Assembly: GCA_003427395.1 (NCBI GenBank)
Contig: BFEA01000411.1
Location: forward strand, 941,621 to 972,940
Direction: 5' to 3'
Source of the DNA: Chara braunii
Taxonomy: Eukaryota; Streptophyta; Charophyceae; Charales; Characeae
Length of the DNA stretch: 31,320 bases
The position numbers and the translations under genes are program-made. Shown here piece by piece: positions 9,347 through 19,180 of the stretch; the stretch's first letter is position 1; the number at the start of each line of letters is the position of its first letter. The notes below the pieces were generated by a model. That model had not been told where the DNA came from. It saw only the letters and a list, made by a program, of their open reading frames with translations, and made no database searches.

Positions 9347-10690
9347 TCAGCTTGGCACCCTCACGCATTTTTGCAACGAGGGGGTGAAGGCTCTGGGATC
9401 AGGCTCAGCCTGGTCCTTCTGGGAGCCAATGGGGTCTGTCTGATCATGCTGGTCATCCTGCTGCACTGGCTGAGAGCCGTCATCCTGCTGAGTTACCAGG
9501 GTGCCCGTTTCAAAGACACCCAGGGGGTATGCCATTGTGATTTTTTCCTGCAGGATGGTTGCCACGCTCTGCCCTTCATCGATCCTAGGAATTGTGAAGG
9601 ACACATTTGTGGCAACCTGCCACTCTTTTGCCTTATCCACATAGCGAGCAGCCAAGAGTGGGCGGGTCCCCGTCAGTGTTAACCTTGCACATCTGGCTGA
9701 TTCCAGCACATAGGGGTCCTTGCCTTTTGCTATTTGCCTGAGGGATATGAACTCTGGCTCATAGACTACATTCAGTTTCTTGAGCTTGTGAGACTGGGCC
9801 TCTATTTCCTGTTCAAGTTCAGCCTTGACTGTTTTATTTGCAGACTCAGTTTCTGATTGGTTTGTGCTGGTTCCTTTTTTTTCTGGTTCATAGTGCTCAC
9901 TGCTCTTCCATTTCTTTTGTCGCAGCTCCTGAAAGATTTCCTTAGCATCAGCTTTATCACCAAGGCCTTGCTCCCTGACCCTCTTCTTCTCTGCATATCT
10001 GAACACTGTGTACTCAGAGAACTTTTCTGCTTTTTTCAGCGCATCCTATTGATTGGAGGGCGTCTGAAAGCCTGCAACTGAACCCTTTTTTTGGGTTCTC
10101 TCCATGTGTGTCGTGCAGGGTGTGCAGATATCGAAGAACTGTTCCTTTTCTCTTAAGCCTTTTCGATGTAGTCTCTTAGCCATTGGAGGGATCTCTTTGC
10201 TGGGTCATCATCTTCGCTGCTGGAGGCTGTGGAGCAGCGGACTTGCCACTATCCCTACGCCCTTTGTCTGAGGTTGTGTCAGCTTGCTGCTCCCCCTCCG
10301 GGAGCTGCTGCAGCCCCTCTTTGATGTCCACTCTGAGGCCCTTCCTTTTCTTTAGTTTGATCCTGGTCTCCCTCCCTCCGCGGTCCTTCCTCCTTCCATG
10401 GTTCGCTTATTGTCCGTCTGTGTCTGGTTCACTTTTTGGTTCAATTCAGATAATTCTTGCTTTAATTCCTGTTCTTTGAACCTGATGTAAGCTTGTATTT
10501 TGGTCTGTATTTTTACGGGTTCTTCGGAGTATTCTTCTTCGACCTGCTCCCGGACCGAGTCCAGGTCCCAGCGCACGTCCTCCCTTGCTCTCTCTTCCCT
10601 GATCACACGGGAATCATTGAGGGGGACTGCATCGATCTCCGCTGGGTTCCCTGTCTCTTTGCATGTGGCACTTTTTTGCCACCTGCACAC
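9347..10690 (-). pseudogene. LINE ORF1 C-terminal half
   Basis: Two frames: 10690-10352 and 10006-9347. The first is charged and predicted helical (EEEYSEEPVKIQTK, FKEQELKQELSELNQKV), possibly coiled coil. The second is 219 codons, starts Lys/Arg/Glu-rich, and ends Gln/Asp-rich (QQDDGSQPVQQDDQHDQ). This is consistent with a basic, poorly conserved ORF1 nucleic-acid chaperone tail downstream of the CCHC knuckle. I assign it by position and composition. Confidence 0.5.
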
Positions 10691-10740
10691 ATGTCCGTTT
10701 TTTCTGTTGCTGACTCCTTGTCAGCATAATGCTAGACCCA

Positions 10741-11875
10741 CTATGGGTCGTCCAAGTTATCATCAAAGACCCAGCCGTCGTAGGTTGGGTCTACAATGAA
10801 ACAAGTTCCCGGGGCATCTTCCAGCTCCAGCATCATGTAGAGGTGAAGTGTTTTCTCTCTTTGCTGTTTTGGGAACTTCGGACATGCAGGATCAGACCCC
10901 ATGTGTCCCCTGTCTCTGCATCTGAAACAGATGGGGGATGCCTTGGTTGAAACCTTAATTGCCTGTACCCTGTCTTGAATCTGGATTTCCACTCTAGCGG
11001 GAAAACCGGCGGATCGTCAGTTTTGACCTCTACAATGGCTGTCTTTCGAGTTTGTCTACCACCAACCCGTGGAAGTCGGGTTGAATGTTGTCAAACTGGA
11101 CCCAAAACTGCTCTTTAAGCAAAGTTTGTTTGTACGAGACTGAGAACATTGGGTTTGGCTTCACATTTGTCTGTTTCTTCCCCTGTGTGAGAGTGCATAT
11201 TGAGCCATTGCAGTTCCTGGATTTCATCTCGGCTGCCACGCGTGCATGGTCCTGCAAATTGAAGGTCACCATGACCGAGCTGCGACCCAGGCTACGCATG
11301 GAAATCGCTTGCAGACTTTAAGTTTTGGTCCTTTTTAATTGTTGCTGTGATCCCATTTCGATTTTTCTGCTGGCTGCAAGTTTGCACAACTTCTGGCGAA
11401 ATTGAAGATAACAACATGTGTCCATTTAGTTCATCCAGTTCGACACTTTGCCTTCAGCGTATTTCCAGATTATGACCTCTTCCTCCTTGTTTTCATTTAT
11501 CTTCACTTTTGCAATAACCATCTCCCCTTGTACTTCAGTTTTCCCGATGAGAAATGTGAGAGCTTCGTTGTCAAAAAATTTCAGAGCTGGTTTGCCCATT
11601 TGAGACGTCTGAGGGTTGGCCGTGGGCGTTTGAAGCATTCGTTTGAATGTTGCAGGGCCCTTACGACTTACTGGGCTCTGCATTTTCACACCTTCACACA
11701 CAACAGTCAACCTTGGGTTTACCCCTGCACTGCTATTATTTCCTTGTTTTCCTCCCCCTTCTTCTTCTTCTTTTCTTTTTTTCTTTTTTTTAAATTTTCT
11801 CTTTTCTTTCTTTTTTCTCAGGAGGTTATTTTGCTTCTCTTTACTTAGCAGGAGTTCACAAGGTGTGCCGATCAA
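10741..11875 (-). pseudogene. LINE ORF1 N-terminal half with CCHC knuckle
   Basis: Three frames (11875-11426, 11299-11030, 10992-10741) together resemble the ORF1 RNA-binding protein of plant L1 elements. The middle frame has EQFWVQFDNIQPDF, like the DUF4283-type block that precedes the knuckle. The last has ICFRCRDRGHMGSDPACPKF (10881-10929), a C-x2-C-x4-H-x6-C knuckle with a longer last spacer than the usual x4. The N-terminal frame carries a Lys/Glu-rich tract matching the plus-strand pyrimidine tract at 11757-11820. The true start codon is not identifiable. Confidence 0.6.
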
Positions 11876-11879
11876 GGTT

Positions 11880-12900
11880 TGCTGAGCTTGCCGAGACAGA
11901 ACGGGGTTGCTGTCTGGAAAATCTGGTTAGTGCTAGTTAACAAGGAGGGATTTGTCAAGTGTTTGAGAAGGATTGAGGGATGGGAGTGAATTTTCGAGCG
12001 GAAATGTACAGTGAGTAGGGGGATGAGATTTGTGATGAGATATGGGGTGGGCTGTGGAGTAGGTGGGCGGAGAGGGAGAGAGGAGGAAGGAAGGGGAGAA
12101 CGAGGGGAGGAGAGAAGGTAGATTAATAGTGGAGAGAAGGCAAGGTGTAGCAAGGGTTGAATGGGGGGGAGTTGACAAGGTGTAATGGAGTGTGTGGTTG
12201 GCTTTTGCTTGGAGTGGAGGGAGTGTGGTCAGTGTCGAGTTGAGGGGGGGGGGGGGGGGGGGGGGGGGGAATCGATAGGGATTGGTAGTGTGGTCTGTAT
12301 AGAGCGAGGGCTGGCGGCTGGGTTGGGTTACATGGGGTCACGGGGAAATATTTTCTTTTTCTTTTTTTTCCCTTTTCTTTACCTGTGAGATGGAGTTATT
12401 ACCAATCTAGGGCGAGAACGTGAGGGGCGGAGTAGGGGGCGGATTAAGGGTGGGAGGGGTGAGAGGTGTTGCCCTTGTGGGGCGACATGTACTGCCCGGA
12501 GGTCAGGGCTCGACCAGAGATAGGACAGCGTACGACAGGGCAAGGGTTATGAGCGGAGGGCGAGTTGAGGTGGGCGTGGTACCAGGGTTACAAGCGCAGT
12601 GGGGTTGGTTAGGAATGTGGGAGGTGTGCAAGTGATGGGAGATGGGCAGTCGCCTAAAGGGCAACATGTTCTACAGAGGTTGCCGGGCTGGGGCAGAGTG
12701 GGATACCACTGGCGAGGGCATGATCTGCATGGGGACAGGGGGTTTGTCAGGGAGTAAGAGAGGCATAAGAGGAAAGTCGCATGTAAAATGGTGAGGCAGG
12801 GGATGAGGGGGTGACATATGCTGTAGTGGGAAGGGAAACATGGAGTCAGGGATAGTTAGTTAAAAGAGGGGTGGGGACAAGCATCGGCTTCTCTCACTTC
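11880..12900. other. G-rich noncoding stretch
   Basis: The plus strand is strongly G-rich (many GGGAGG, GGGGTG and GGTGTG runs) with few C. Possible frames encode only Gly/Arg/Val or, on the minus strand, Pro/Ser/Leu low-complexity peptides. No gene is recognised. The strand asymmetry would allow G-quadruplexes. Confidence 0.6.
12244..12269. repeat. 26-base G homopolymer
   Basis: An uninterrupted run of G. Its true length is uncertain in any short-read assembly. Confidence 0.9.
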
Positions 12901-13148
12901 AGCAGGTGGGTTCTCTCTTTTGTTGAGGACGATGCCGAAAGAGTATCGGACTCGTCTTCTGTCTGAACCCTGTTGAAAGCCATTCCACGATGCAGACCCC
13001 AAATTCGAATTTCAGGGTCTAGGTCTCAAGCCAAGGGAGGCCAAGTCGGCCAGTTCAGAAAGGTCACAGTCGGGTACCTTAGGAGTCGAGTCCAACAGGC
13101 ACCTGGTGAACAGTCGCATCCCAAAGGCAAAGGTTGCGTTCGAAAAGC

Positions 13149-13235
13149 AAAAGTCACGTCTCATATTGAAAAGTCCTCCCCAGAGGCAAGAGTTACAAGC
13201 CACGGTCAAAAGTCATGTTTCACAGATGAAAAGTC
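13149..13235 (+). repeat. AAAAGTC motif repeated at ~20-bp spacing
   Basis: AAAAGTC occurs at 13149, 13169, 13208 and 13229, that is with spacings of 20, 39 and 21 bp. Four phased copies of a 7-mer suggest a degraded 20-bp minisatellite or a regulatory repeat, possibly within the U3 of the adjacent LTR remnant. Confidence 0.5.
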
Positions 13236-13514
13236 GTGACTCACAGACTCGAGCAACAGCACACCAATGAAAATTCGGGAAAAGTACCAGGCCTTGACAT
13301 TCTGAAGCAAGCTGGCCGTGGGCATGTGGTACCGGGTCCAAGTCAAGCCAAAGGACGCACAGGCTGGGAGGAGTTGAGGCTCAGTCCAAGTCAATGTAAG
13401 GACTGGCCAGCCACGTTTTGGAGAGATTGCTCATTCGTGAGAAGTGTGGAAGTGCTGCTGAGGCACTTGTGTGCTATCCACAAATAGCATGTGTGCGAGA
13501 GCCCTGCTGGGCAG

Positions 13515-13617
13515 CGCTGCACTGAGAGGGAAGGCGGCCATAGCTGCATAAGTTAGTAGTAGGGATAGAGCTGAGTAGCAGCCATGTATTCAGAGTCAAG
13601 ATTCTCCAGGGGAGGGA

Positions 13618-13685
<68 letters not shown>

Positions 13686-13969
13686 ATGAAGAAGACCAGG
13701 AGGGACAGACTGAGAGAGAAGACAGAGAGGGAGAGTGAGCCAGGGAGAAGAGAGTCACCTACCTTAGATGAGGATACTGGTATTGGGTTGCTGAATTCTG
13801 CGCTGTTGAGTTTGGTGACGGGGTCTCCGAAGCTGTTTAATGTGATAATTTGTTGGATTTCCTAAGTTGTGCATATCTGGACTTTGCATCTCTGGACTCC
13901 AGTGTGAATTTCGTGTCTCTCTCAATGTGTGTGTGCGCTAAAGGTGTCGAGCAGTGAGGCTCAATGCAA
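13515..13969 (+). mobile_element. Probable right part of 5' LTR of plus Ty3 relic
   Basis: Lies directly upstream of a primer binding site. It contains GGCGGCCATAGCTGCATAAG followed by TTAGT, resembling GGCAGCCATAGCTGCCATAG..TTAGT on the minus strand of the 3' LTR of the other Ty3 copy (near 21630-21655). It is interrupted by a (GA)n run at about 13621-13684. The left boundary and terminal TG are not identified. Confidence 0.4.
13621..13684. repeat. (GA)n microsatellite
   Basis: About 31 perfect GA units inside the presumed LTR, flanked by imperfect GA-rich sequence to about 13745. Confidence 0.9.
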
Positions 13970-13970
13970 T

Positions 13971-13982
13971 TGGTATCGGAGC
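13971..13982 (+). promoter_or_regulatory. Primer binding site, tRNA-iMet type (11/12)
   Basis: TGGTATCGGAGC matches the plant retrotransposon primer binding site TGGTATCAGAGC at 11 of 12 positions. It is complementary to the 3' end of initiator tRNA-Met, which primes minus-strand cDNA synthesis. Its position just upstream of a Ty3 leader and integrase on the same strand supports the call. Confidence 0.65.
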
Positions 13983-14690
13983 TGGTAACTCGCTGCATCT
14001 GCTAAGTGATGAACGCTGGCATGATTAAGGCCGGCGAGTGGAGGTTTAGAGTTTGACATAGGGGTTGTAGGCTGAAGAAGAAGTGGCCATTATTGGGGGA
14101 TGGTGATTACGTACCTGCATGTGAGGAGCGTCGAGGAGCTTCATCGAACGAACGTTCACAAAGTGCATCGCCCCCAAGCCCTGTATTTGCTTTGTTGAAT
14201 GAACGAGTGTCTTGGTACCTTCCCACATCTTGGTGTCGCTGCTGCTGGACAGAACACTTGGTGACAATCTGATTCTGTCTTGAGTCAGCATCTAGTCAGA
14301 CACGTGTATGAAGTAGGTCGTGTCTAGGCTAGAAGTTCCGCAGCTAGATGTATCACCCGTAAAGTAGGGCGCATGGGGATGAGCGGCGAGCGCTCATAAA
14401 ACAACTTGTCTAGCCCTAAGACCGATACTAACTCGCATGAGACCGAACCTGAGATGATGCAGTGAGGAGCTATAAGTCTTGAGAGGCAACCTTCAGATCC
14501 TCGTGGGCACGACGTCCTGTCTGCGTCGTTAAATAATTCATGAGATCCTTGCTGGCTGACCTTAAGCTGCTGGTTGCCCACCAGCCTGACAAGGTAGCTG
14601 TAGTGACACTGTGGTGGGGGAGAATTCAGGTCACACTCCAATGTAGATTAGGTAGTCTTAAGTATTGAGGGTGAGGTCTACGTGGTGAGG
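13983..14690 (+). mobile_element. Ty3 relic leader, abrupt loss of gag-PR-RT
   Basis: Untranslated leader of the plus-strand Ty3 relic. The block 14474-14535 (AAGTCTTGAGAG.., then CGTCCTGTCTGCG, then CGTTAAATAATTC) and the block GTCTACGTGGTGAGG at about 14675-14690 both match the minus-strand leader of the other Ty3 copy (28131-28080 and 27914-27900) in the same order and with similar spacing (about 200 against 216 bp). In the other copy gag starts about 35 bp after this point. Here the homology ends at about 14690 and the next recognisable sequence is pre-integrase. Confidence 0.65.
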
Positions 14691-15127
14691 AGGAGGAGGT
14701 TACATACCTGTGCCTTTAGTAATTGTGGATGGCTACCCAATGTTTGATATCTTGACCCTATCCGTGATATGGGGTTCACTTTGGATTCCACTGCGCATGT
14801 GGCACGAGTGTAACCATGAGATCTGGTGGGACAACGCAGCCATATAAAGAAGATCAACAAGCAGAAATTGATTGGAAGATGGCTGAGAGGAAGAGAGAGA
14901 CGATTAGGTCTGCCTACACTACTGATCCAGTCTATAGTCAGTTGATTAACAAAGTCCAGATGGCGCAACACGAAGTTCCGGATTATAGTGCAACCCATGG
15001 ACTACTGTTTGAGAAGACGAACGTGCACAACCGACTCTGCATACCAAACAGTGAAGAGATTCGCAGTCTAATCCTAGGGAAATGTCACGACACTGAGGGA
15101 CACTTCGGTTGGAGGAAAATGTAGGCT

Positions 15128-15259
15128 AACCTCCTATGTTCCTATACATGCGCTGGGATGAAACATGACTACATAGCCTATGTTCAGGTCTGCAACCTCC
15201 TATGTTCCTGTACATGGGCTGGGATGAAACATGACTACATAGCCTATGTTCAGGGCTGG
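15128..15259. repeat. 66-bp in-frame tandem duplication in integrase
   Basis: AACCTCCTATGTTCCT at 15128 recurs at 15194. The unit encodes 22 residues around GMKHDYIAYVQ, in the zinc-finger part of integrase. The two copies differ at about two bases, so the event is young relative to the decay of the element. Confidence 0.85.
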
Positions 15260-16095
15260 AAAGTTTGTAAGTGGAACAAGAGTTCCACGTTCCACGCAGC
15301 CTCCCTCGGTTTACTTAGACCTCTGCCTGTATTGTCGGGTCCCGGAGACTCCGTGTCTATAGACTTTATGGACACTAAGGTGAGAAGAAGGAACGGGAAG
15401 AGCCAAGTTATGGTGATAGTGGACAGATTCAGCAAGTTTGTTGTTTTTGTGCCACTCCCTGCTGAAGCCAGGATAGACTTACTAATTCGAGAGTGCTTTA
15501 ATCATTGGGTGAAAGACTACGGGCATCCCTTGACTATTGTAAGTAATAGGGATATGAGATTCATGGGCAAGCACTGGCAACAGCTCATGAATGTCTATGG
15601 GTCCAAACTGACTATGTCCTCAGGCAGACATCCTGAGACAAATGGACAGACCGAGCAGATGAACAAAGTGTTGCAGCAGGTGCTGCGTATGCACATCCGA
15701 CCAGATCAGATTGACTGGGATGAACATCTAGCTAATGTCGCTAGTGCCTGTAACAGTTCTGTGCATTTGGCTACAGCACGAACACATTTAGGTTGGCGCC
15801 CACGTAGGTCCATCGATTGTCCTAACCCTGATCAAGTGCGAAGACTTCCGCCAGGTTTGCTGTGCAATATCAGAAAGACTTAGAGAAGGTGAGAGAGAAC
15901 ATCAGAAAGGCACAACATCAGATGATACAACAAGGAAATAAACACTGCAGACCTTCGCAGTTCGTTGTAGGAGATTTGGTCTGGATAAAGTCTGAAGAGT
16001 TTCTCCCAGAAGAGTATCTCGCAGAAGTTATTGCCTGCGTATAGGGGACCGTGGCATATTCTCGATGTGATTGGTGATGTGGATGGTCCTTCCTA

Positions 16096-16185
16096 TGTTG
16101 TTGAGATTCCTCCACATTTGCACACTTACCCAGTGTTTCATGTTGTTGAGATTCCTCCACATTCGCACACTTACCCGGTGTTTCA
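16096..16185. repeat. 45-bp in-frame tandem duplication in integrase
   Basis: TGTTGTTGAGATTCCTCC at 16096 recurs at 16141. The unit encodes 15 residues, giving VEIPPHLHTYPVFH twice, just after the GPY/F module. The minus-strand relative has this segment once. Confidence 0.85.
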
Positions 16186-16367
16186 TGCTTCCAAGTTACT
16201 CCCTTGTGTCAGATATGAGCTATTTCCATCTCGCAGAACTACAGGAATCTGAAGCAAGCAAGCGACTGCTTAGCTAGCAAAGATGCTGACCTGTCTGAAA
16301 ACAACCGTAAGAAGTGCCGCCACCGCAGCGCCAGGCATGGATGTACCAAACTCACAGGAAGCATCCC

Positions 16368-16368
<1 letters not shown>

Positions 16369-16410
<42 letters not shown>
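16369..16410. repeat. (TA)21 microsatellite
   Basis: A perfect TA run located where the spacer between integrase and chromodomain would be. It is able to extrude as a cruciform. Confidence 0.9.
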
Positions 16411-16413
<3 letters not shown>

Positions 16414-16507
16414 GTAACAGTGGCGATCTCCATCATCACAGAATCATGACGGACGAGTACCATCCAGGGTACTTCGGAAACGTTGGTACGAGGCATTTCC
16501 ACATGTT

Positions 16508-16600
16508 GGCCTGGTGGCTCAGTGGTTCGAGCACCGGCTGGAAATGCGCATCGAGGTACGAGGTCGCAGGTTCAAAACTCTGCGGCCTCGTGCACGTCCG
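16508..16600 (+). mobile_element. tRNA-derived SINE-like pol III unit
   Basis: A perfect A-box TGGCTCAGTGG (16515-16525) is followed 43 bp later by a perfect B-box GGTTCAAAACT (16569-16579). A D-arm can be drawn (GCTC/GAGC). The anticodon stem does not form and the T-stem has a 1-base offset, so this is not a functional tRNA. The combination of intact internal promoter and degraded tRNA fold is typical of a SINE head. The 3' end and any target duplication are not defined. Confidence 0.55.
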
Positions 16601-16734
16601 CGGTAAGGCGCTTTCATAGCGCCCAGCCGTTCGCACATCCCCCTTGGGCTGACACATGGTACTTGTTACAGACACTGCCTGCGCACCACGCAAGGGGTTA
16701 GGCCCATGATTGTGGTATGCTGGTAGTGGGCTTT

Positions 16735-17100
16735 GAGGGGAGGACTGTTTGAGCGGTTGGCCTTTAGGGGTCTGATGGGTGTCAAGTGTCTGTGTGTGGC
16801 CTGTGTGTTGAGTATGGTCTGACGATCTCTAGGTCTGTCTCGTGTAATCATCATGGGCGGGCGTAGAGGGGATAGATGAGGGGTGGGATTATAAATAGAT
16901 GGGGGGGAAGGGGGGGGATGGGTAGATAGGACTCTGTGTAGGGATTGTGGGCCTGTCTGTGTGCGCCGCTTCGTTCGTATGGGCTTCTCTGGGCGTGTAT
17001 CTGGGTGCGTCTGGGTACCATGGTTGTTTGCCGGCCTGATGATCCACCCGCGAGAGCCCATACCCACATCGTAAAATCCTAGGTCCCGACTATACAATTC
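16735..17100 (+). mobile_element. Possible polypurine tract and LTR with TATA box
   Basis: GAGGGGAGGAC (16735-16745) is followed by TGTTTGAGCGG, the usual layout of a polypurine tract abutting an LTR that starts with TG. TATAAATAG (16890-16898) lies about 145 bp further on, as in an LTR promoter. I could not align it to the upstream LTR remnant at 13515-13969, so it may belong to another element or be chance. Confidence 0.25.
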
Positions 17101-17795
17101 CCACGGGCGGGCTTCAGGTTGATCTCACGATGCTTGTGGGCATCCGGGTTGGCGTCTGTATGAGTTCCCACTGAGGGGCCGACTGGGCGTGAGTCTGGGG
17201 AAGGGCTTCTAAGTAGGGTGTCATCTTAGGAAAAGGGGGGGAGGGTTGTCGCATTGATGTAGAAGGGTGGCTTCGCCACCCATAGAGTCTGCACGATGTG
17301 ATACAGGGGGGGAATGACCGTGTATGTCCGTGACCCCTCCTGTATCCGGGTCGTCCTCGAGATTCAGGGTGTCCCTATAGTAGAGCAAAGCCCTAAGTCA
17401 CCACCTCGATCAAAGTGGAATGGCACAGATACAAGCTCAGCAAGAGGATAGGAGGCCCATAGATAGAGCAGTGTTTAACCCCCTCCAAAAAAGACATTCT
17501 GAATTTCTGAGTCATTTCTACACCTACCACCTCTGCCACAATCAATCTAGAAGTACATAGCAAGATCAGGCAGCCGAAAGGGTCGAGAGGTACGTTTTAG
17601 GAGAAATGCACACAGGGGTTGAGCAGTGCTCAAACCTCCGGGACAAGGAGTAACCATTTGGCGTCCTTCAGCCATAATGGAAGGAAGTGTAGAGTGTATC
17701 ATATATGTAAGGGACACTGGACCCGGTTCCCAGCTTTACAATGAAGGCATTGAAGGGAAAAAGAAAGCTGAAAAGAAAAAAGCAAAGAAAACAGC
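17101..17795. other. Stretch without a recognised gene
   Basis: G-rich plus-strand sequence up to about 17310, then ordinary composition. No coding motif, RNA gene or repeat was recognised. Confidence 0.5.
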
Positions 17796-17906
17796 CTACC
17801 GTATTCACCCGAACAGAACGCCCGGTCATTATCGATGTATCTAGGCTGACAAATAAACCAAATACGGCCATAAGGACCAGGCGTTCTATTCGGGTGAAGA
17901 AGGTAG
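17796..17906. mobile_element. Foldback MITE, copy B
   Basis: Same family as the element at 1600-1709. The left arm is CTACC..TTCACCCGAACAGAACG then CCCGGTCATTAT. The right arm is GGACCAGGCGTTCTATTCGGG followed by TGAAGAAGGTAG, so the outermost 5 bp (CTACC/GGTAG) also pair. Length is about 111 bp. The two copies agree closely in the arms and differ in the centre. Confidence 0.7.
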
Positions 17907-18104
17907 CCACTACGCTGTCCCCCACTATATGTATTGATCACACACATCTGTTTGACATTCTATGCTGGACCAGAGTTCCGCATCGTGGAATGGATTTACA
18001 TTGCCGGTAATCTTCATGTATTTCCACTCGGCATTCAATTGGAGTGCAGCACACTCACTCTCGTTCATCCTTCCTCCCCGTTGAACCCAGTGCTCTTGTT
18101 ATAC

Positions 18105-18116
18105 TGGTATCAGAGC
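18105..18116 (+). promoter_or_regulatory. Primer binding site, tRNA-iMet type (exact)
   Basis: TGGTATCAGAGC is the exact canonical plant LTR-retrotransposon primer binding site. It implies an LTR ending just upstream (about 18100) and a leader/gag downstream, but neither is recognisable. The preceding bases (GTTATAC) do not show the expected CA terminus. Likely the stub of another LTR element, or chance. Confidence 0.4.
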
Positions 18117-18926
18117 AAAAACAACCTACCCTCCTGCCCACACTCTAACAACAGAGTTTTCAAGATCCCCGCCACACAGCAGAGCTCTGTGCAGGTTTTC
18201 ACTTTGAAGCTGCCATCGACATTTGTGATTGAATCAAAGGTCTTCGTAGCCATCCGTATCAACACTTTCAGGACCCCTGTTGACATCCTTGTCATTGACA
18301 CTGATCAACGACATTGCCATCAGCATAGCCCATGAACGCCATCATTGCCATTGGGCCAAGCTTGTGACTATCACCATTGTTTTTCATCATTAACTTTTGA
18401 CATTGGTATCATCATCACCGCCACTGTCGGCATCCTGAATGCCATCATGATGATGATCATCATGAATATTGTTATTGCAATCATCACCAACATTCGCATC
18501 GCTGTGATTCAAGTTCACTCAATACTATGCTAGCATGTTCAGACTCGTCCCCATTGCTGTCGTCGCCAGATAAGTCCATATGCTTTCAACCTTTTCTGTC
18601 TTCCCGTTTTCTACTATTGCCCTTCATCTCTTACATTTTTGTCAGCACAGGTATGGCACTGTGCCTCCATGTCAACAATTCCTAGCCCCGAGCCCCCCCC
18701 CCTCCCTGGCCCTGTTGCTTCCTCTCACTTCTCTACCACTGATCTCCAATACCCTCGCATATTTTACTCTCCCACCGAGGTTCACACCCAGAGAGAGAGA
18801 GAAAGAGAGTGAGGAGGAGAATTAACACTGATTCGCCATTACTCTCTTCAATCCTCTCAACCTCTCATCGATATCTTCCACCCTTGCAACCTCTCCCTTT
18901 CCCCAGTTCTCCCCTAATCTCCCACC
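18117..18926. other. Stretch without a recognised gene
   Basis: Contains an ATC/CAT-rich cryptic trinucleotide region at about 18290-18500. A 62-codon plus frame across it (18345-18533) is Ile/Met-rich purely because of that repeat. C-rich sequence follows from about 18660. No gene is recognised. Confidence 0.5.
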
Positions 18927-19066
<140 letters not shown>

Positions 19067-19103
19067 CAGAACCCTAATTCTTCTTAATTGATATTGACTT
19101 TCA

Positions 19104-19180
19104 ACATTTCAAACATATGGATTTACCGTAAAATAATAGTACGGACTTTCCCCATTTCAAACATATGGATTTACCGTAAA
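19104..19180. repeat. Short direct repeat, 49-bp offset
   Basis: CATTTCAAACATATGGATTT followed by ACCGTAAA occurs at 19104 and again at 19153. The shared core is 28 bp; the sequence between differs. Confidence 0.8.

Larger units (their letters stand above)
4140..11875 (-). mobile_element. Decayed L1-type LINE retrotransposon
   Basis: Non-LTR retrotransposon of about 7.7 kb on the minus strand. Order 5' to 3': ORF1 with a CCHC knuckle (about 11875-9347), ORF2 endonuclease (about 8870-7927), linker (7899-7550), reverse transcriptase (7537-6424), thumb/connection (6446-5777), RVT zinc finger (5015-4561), 3'-UTR and A-rich tail. Such elements copy themselves by target-primed reverse transcription at a nick made by their own endonuclease. 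Multiple stops and frameshifts make this copy non-autonomous. The 5' boundary is not defined; I see no clear target-site duplication. Confidence 0.85.
14816..16250 (+). pseudogene. Ty3 integrase, decayed plus-strand copy
   Basis: Frame 1 (14816-15124) covers the RNase H-integrase connection and the start of the HHCC finger (HDTEGHFGW). A stop lies at 15121-15123. The catalytic core follows in 15158-15883: DFMDTKVR (first Asp), SNRDMRF where the second catalytic Asp is Asn, then ETNGQTEQMN (Glu), with 35 residues between the last two. Frameshifts near 15850 and 16030 split off the C-terminal part (VVGDLVWIK, then YRGPWHILDV, a GPY/F-type module). In-frame tandem duplications of 66 bp and 45 bp are present. 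The chromodomain expected next is not readable; a TA repeat and a SINE-like unit occupy that place. Confidence 0.85.

Noticed and set aside
11757-11822. Polypyrimidine tract ending in CAG, as in a plus-strand 3' splice site
   Set aside because: It is the complement of the Lys-rich part of the minus-strand LINE ORF1, and no plus-strand exon follows.
18345-18533. Ile/Met-rich frame resembling a membrane protein
   Set aside because: The hydrophobic residues come from an ATC/ATG cryptic trinucleotide repeat.
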